A DNA stretch of 64,000 nucleotides from Sulfurovum sp. GTDB taxonomy: Bacteria; Campylobacterota; Campylobacteria; Campylobacterales; Sulfurovaceae. Both the position numbers and the translations under genes were made by a program. Each line of letters opens with the position of its first letter. The first letter of the stretch is position 1. The stretch covers positions 16,335 through 80,334 of the forward strand of contig JAMOTA010000054.1 in assembly GCA_027068435.1 (NCBI GenBank), written 5' to 3'. Positions 61,934 through 64,000 of this stretch are shown here, one piece after another. Below the pieces are notes generated by a model. It was not told the origin of the DNA. It saw only the letters and a list, made by a program, of their open reading frames with translations, and did no database searches.

Positions 61934-63805
61934 TTATATAACGCTTACAGTAGATACTTTGGACAAACTCTCAACTGCATTTATTTTATCTTTATCTTCT
62001 TTAAAACAACTATCTTTTAGTACCACTTGATAAGGTGCTATTTTTTTAATCTCTTCTATCACTTCTATAGATATATCATCACTCATACAAGCTACAAGTT
62101 CACTATTTTCTAGGATATATATGGTCGTACCATCTACTACTTTGGGGTTTATCTTTAGCGACAACTCCACACCCAAATCCAACATCACTTGAAATAGCAA
62201 ATCTAACTCTGTTCTATCTTCTTTTATGTTATTTTCTGCATCTTCCTCTTTATACAAACTTTGACTAAGTTCATTTGGGTGATAATAGACATCTTTCATA
62301 TTGGAGCTATCTATTTTAAGTACTCTAAAGCCAATGTCTAGTTTACTTAAATCTTTTGGTTCTTTTGATGCTTCATTATCTTCAAGTATCTTTTTACCTG
62401 CACGGCGTATTCTCTCTTTTCCTATCTCAGGGATGCTTTTATACCCTGTCTTGTAAGCTTCACTCTTTTCATCTGTAAGTTCTGGGAGTTGAACCATAAT
62501 GTGTTTTCTATTTCCTCCATCTTCACTATTTAGTTGCATCACTGCATGGGCTGTTGTTGCTGAACCTGAGAAGAAGTCTAGGACTAGGTCATTTTTATCT
62601 GTTAATACAATATCTAAAAAATAATTTATTAAACTAATTGGCTTTGGATTATCAAACAATTTTTTATTAAATAACTTAATAACTTCTTTATTTCCATTTT
62701 GTGTAAAACCTACAATTTCCTGTTTTAATATCGCTCTTGGCTTAACTTTTCTTTTTATACCATTTTCATCATATAAATAAGTTTTTGTATATATTTGCCA
62801 ATCTTCATTTTTATCTTTTTTAAATTCAATATTATTTAAAGCTTTTCTTCTTTTTAGTTCTTCTTTAGATAATCTCCAAATTGCAGGTGAAATATCTTTT
62901 AATGTTCCATCAGGACATTCTATAGGGTAAATTAAGTTAGGTCTATTAGAATCAATACCTTTTTTATCTAATCTATCTAAATAGTATTTCCCTCTTTCAT
63001 CTTTATATCTAAATAATTTCTCATAATCAGGTGCATATTTTCCAAAAAAATGTTCTAGTTTAGTAATACTTTTTGAAAATACTAGAATATTTTCATTTTC
63101 TGCCACTATAAAAGGGCTGTCACCACCACCACCATGTTTATTTTTCCAAATAAATGCCCCAACAAAATTACTCTCCCCAAAAACCTCATCACAAAGTTTC
63201 CTAAGATTATGCACTTCATTATCATCAATAGAGATAAATATAACCCCATCATCTTTAAGTAAATCACGAGATACCAATAGCCTCTCATACATCATACTCA
63301 ACCAATCACTATGAAACCTGCCGTTGCTGTCTGTGTTTTTGAAGAGTTTGTTATCGTCCTCATCTCTTAGCCCTATCTCATCTTCAAAATCGGCTTTACT
63401 TTGAGTAAAGTTGTCACTATATACAAAGTCTTTCCCAGTGTTGTATGGTGGGTCTATGTATATCATTTTGACTTTGTTTAGGTAGCTCTCTTGTAGGAGT
63501 TTCAACACTTCAAAGTTGTCACCCTCTATGTATAGGTTTTCTGTATTGTCAAAATCTACACTCTCTTCTTTGCAAGGTCTTAGTGTTTTGTCTATGGCTG
63601 TATTGACTTTGAGGAGTGAAGCCTTTTTGCCTACCCAGTCAAGCCTATATCTCTCATCATCACTCTCTACTATCTCATCACTCAACATCTGCTTCAAAAG
63701 GTCAAAATCAACCTTGCCCTCGCTTACTACATTTGGAAAAAGTTGTGCTATTTGCTCTACATTTGTTATGGTTTTATCTGTGGTTTTCATATCTAGTTTT
63801 TTCAT
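61934..63805 (-). CDS. mod: Type III restriction-modification methyltransferase Mod
   Basis: A 623-residue N6-adenine methyltransferase. The catalytic motif IV is DPPYNTGKD at 118-125 and the SAM motif I is DFFSGSATTAHA (about 412), i.e. the beta-type order. The central target-recognition region (about 240-390) is unlike the ends, as expected. The N-terminal WVGKKAS segment is typical of Mod. It modifies one strand of the site and provides specificity to Res. A run of GGT codons (63120-63132, GGGG) is too short to act as a phase-variable repeat. AAGAT precedes the start. Confidence 0.95.
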   Translation of the reverse strand: MKKLDMKTTDKTITNVEQIAQLFPNVVSEGKVDFDLLKQMLSDEIVESDDERYRLDWVGKKASLLKVNTAIDKTLRPCKEESVDFDNTENLYIEGDNFEVLKLLQESYLNKVKMIYIDPPYNTGKDFVYSDNFTQSKADFEDEIGLRDEDDNKLFKNTDSNGRFHSDWLSMMYERLLVSRDLLKDDGVIFISIDDNEVHNLRKLCDEVFGESNFVGAFIWKNKHGGGGDSPFIVAENENILVFSKSITKLEHFFGKYAPDYEKLFRYKDERGKYYLDRLDKKGIDSNRPNLIYPIECPDGTLKDISPAIWRLSKEELKRRKALNNIEFKKDKNEDWQIYTKTYLYDENGIKRKVKPRAILKQEIVGFTQNGNKEVIKLFNKKLFDNPKPISLINYFLDIVLTDKNDLVLDFFSGSATTAHAVMQLNSEDGGNRKHIMVQLPELTDEKSEAYKTGYKSIPEIGKERIRRAGKKILEDNEASKEPKDLSKLDIGFRVLKIDSSNMKDVYYHPNELSQSLYKEEDAENNIKEDRTELDLLFQVMLDLGVELSLKINPKVVDGTTIYILENSELVACMSDDISIEVIEEIKKIAPYQVVLKDSCFKEDKDKINAVESLSKVSTVSVI

Positions 63806-63808
63806 ATC

Positions 63809-64000
63809 TTACCTTTTTAAGTTCTTTAACGCTTCTTCTTTTGGTTTTAGTAGCCTACTTAGTTCTAACTGTTTGTTAAACTGTTTCTCTTTTTTTAGCT
63901 TGTTTTCTAGTGTTTGTATCTCTTTTTCTAAAGTTTTTATATGTTTATCTATCTCTATGCTTTGCTTGAAGTCTATACTACTATCTTCTTTTATGTTTTT
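63809..64000 (-). CDS. C-terminal end of a DUF4391-like protein, truncated by the window
   Basis: An open frame enters from the right edge and stops 3 bp before the mod start. The last 62 residues are a coiled coil with the typical finish EKQFNKQLELSRLLKPKEEAL, close to what I recall for DUF4391 proteins found beside type I/III restriction systems. No catalytic part is visible here. It is the gene immediately upstream of mod and should belong to the same operon. Confidence 0.55.
   Translation of the reverse strand, partial: KNIKEDSSIDFKQSIEIDKHIKTLEKEIQTLENKLKKEKQFNKQLELSRLLKPKEEALKNLKR

Noticed and set aside
63119-63133. GGT-type trinucleotide repeat in mod
   Set aside because: Four to five units only and in multiples of three, so changes would not shift the frame; unlikely to cause phase variation.

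Overview
The window is a 64-kb piece of a low-GC bacterial chromosome. Gene content and order point to the Campylobacterota (Epsilonproteobacteria), probably a Sulfurovum- or Sulfurimonas-like free-living member. The signs are carboxynorspermidine decarboxylase (nspC), a RibBA with a degenerate GTP cyclohydrolase half, the rpmH-rnpA-yidC-khpB-mnmE block, promoters with strong TATAAT boxes but poor -35 boxes, and an octaheme c-type cytochrome. The assignment is inference from gene content; no rRNA is present to confirm it.

Layout. 1-5.1 kb: the 3' part of a PgsB/CapB-like ligase, facing a CapA-like lipoprotein, then a secreted plant-type leucine-rich-repeat protein. 5.2-10.9 kb: an acidic two-helix membrane protein, rseP, a PLP-homeostasis protein, an M23 lipoprotein and an octaheme cytochrome c. 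11-17.4 kb: a very AT-rich accessory island. It has four tightly coupled genes: a glycosyltransferase-like/GTP cyclohydrolase II/NADAR triple fusion, an asparagine-synthetase-like amidotransferase, a polysaccharide deacetylase, and a hexapeptide-acyltransferase/arylamine-N-acetyltransferase-like fusion. A structured inverted repeat precedes the island and a decayed RND metal-efflux fragment follows it. 17.5-35.5 kb: mostly housekeeping (ybgC, L,D-transpeptidase, lepA, prs, dgt, amgK/murU, nspC, a YejM-like sulfatase-fold protein, hrpB, a GlnRS-YqeY fusion). 35.5-37.6 kb: a small accessory cluster with an amidoligase, a winged-helix/gamma-glutamylcyclotransferase fusion and a Uma2-type nuclease. 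37.7-58.1 kb: housekeeping (glyS, trmL, purU, leuB, leuD, rpoD, dut, mnmE, khpB, yidC, rnpA, rpmH, arsC, ribBA, six tRNAs, hemE, asd). 58.2-64 kb: a type III restriction-modification operon carrying a HEPN-MNT toxin-antitoxin pair between mod and res.

How the genes work together. The triple fusion joins an enzyme that would make the first riboflavin-pathway pyrimidine from GTP (intact zinc cysteines) to a NADAR domain of the family that cleaves the sugar from that kind of intermediate. It is followed by amide-forming, deacetylating and acylating enzymes. This looks like a small-molecule or glycan-modification pathway built on a diverted riboflavin intermediate; it is my leading candidate for an undescribed system. 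The second candidate is the amidoligase plus wHTH-GGCT pair, which could make and break a gamma-glutamyl or similar amide bond. Both are inferences from domain content and gene order.
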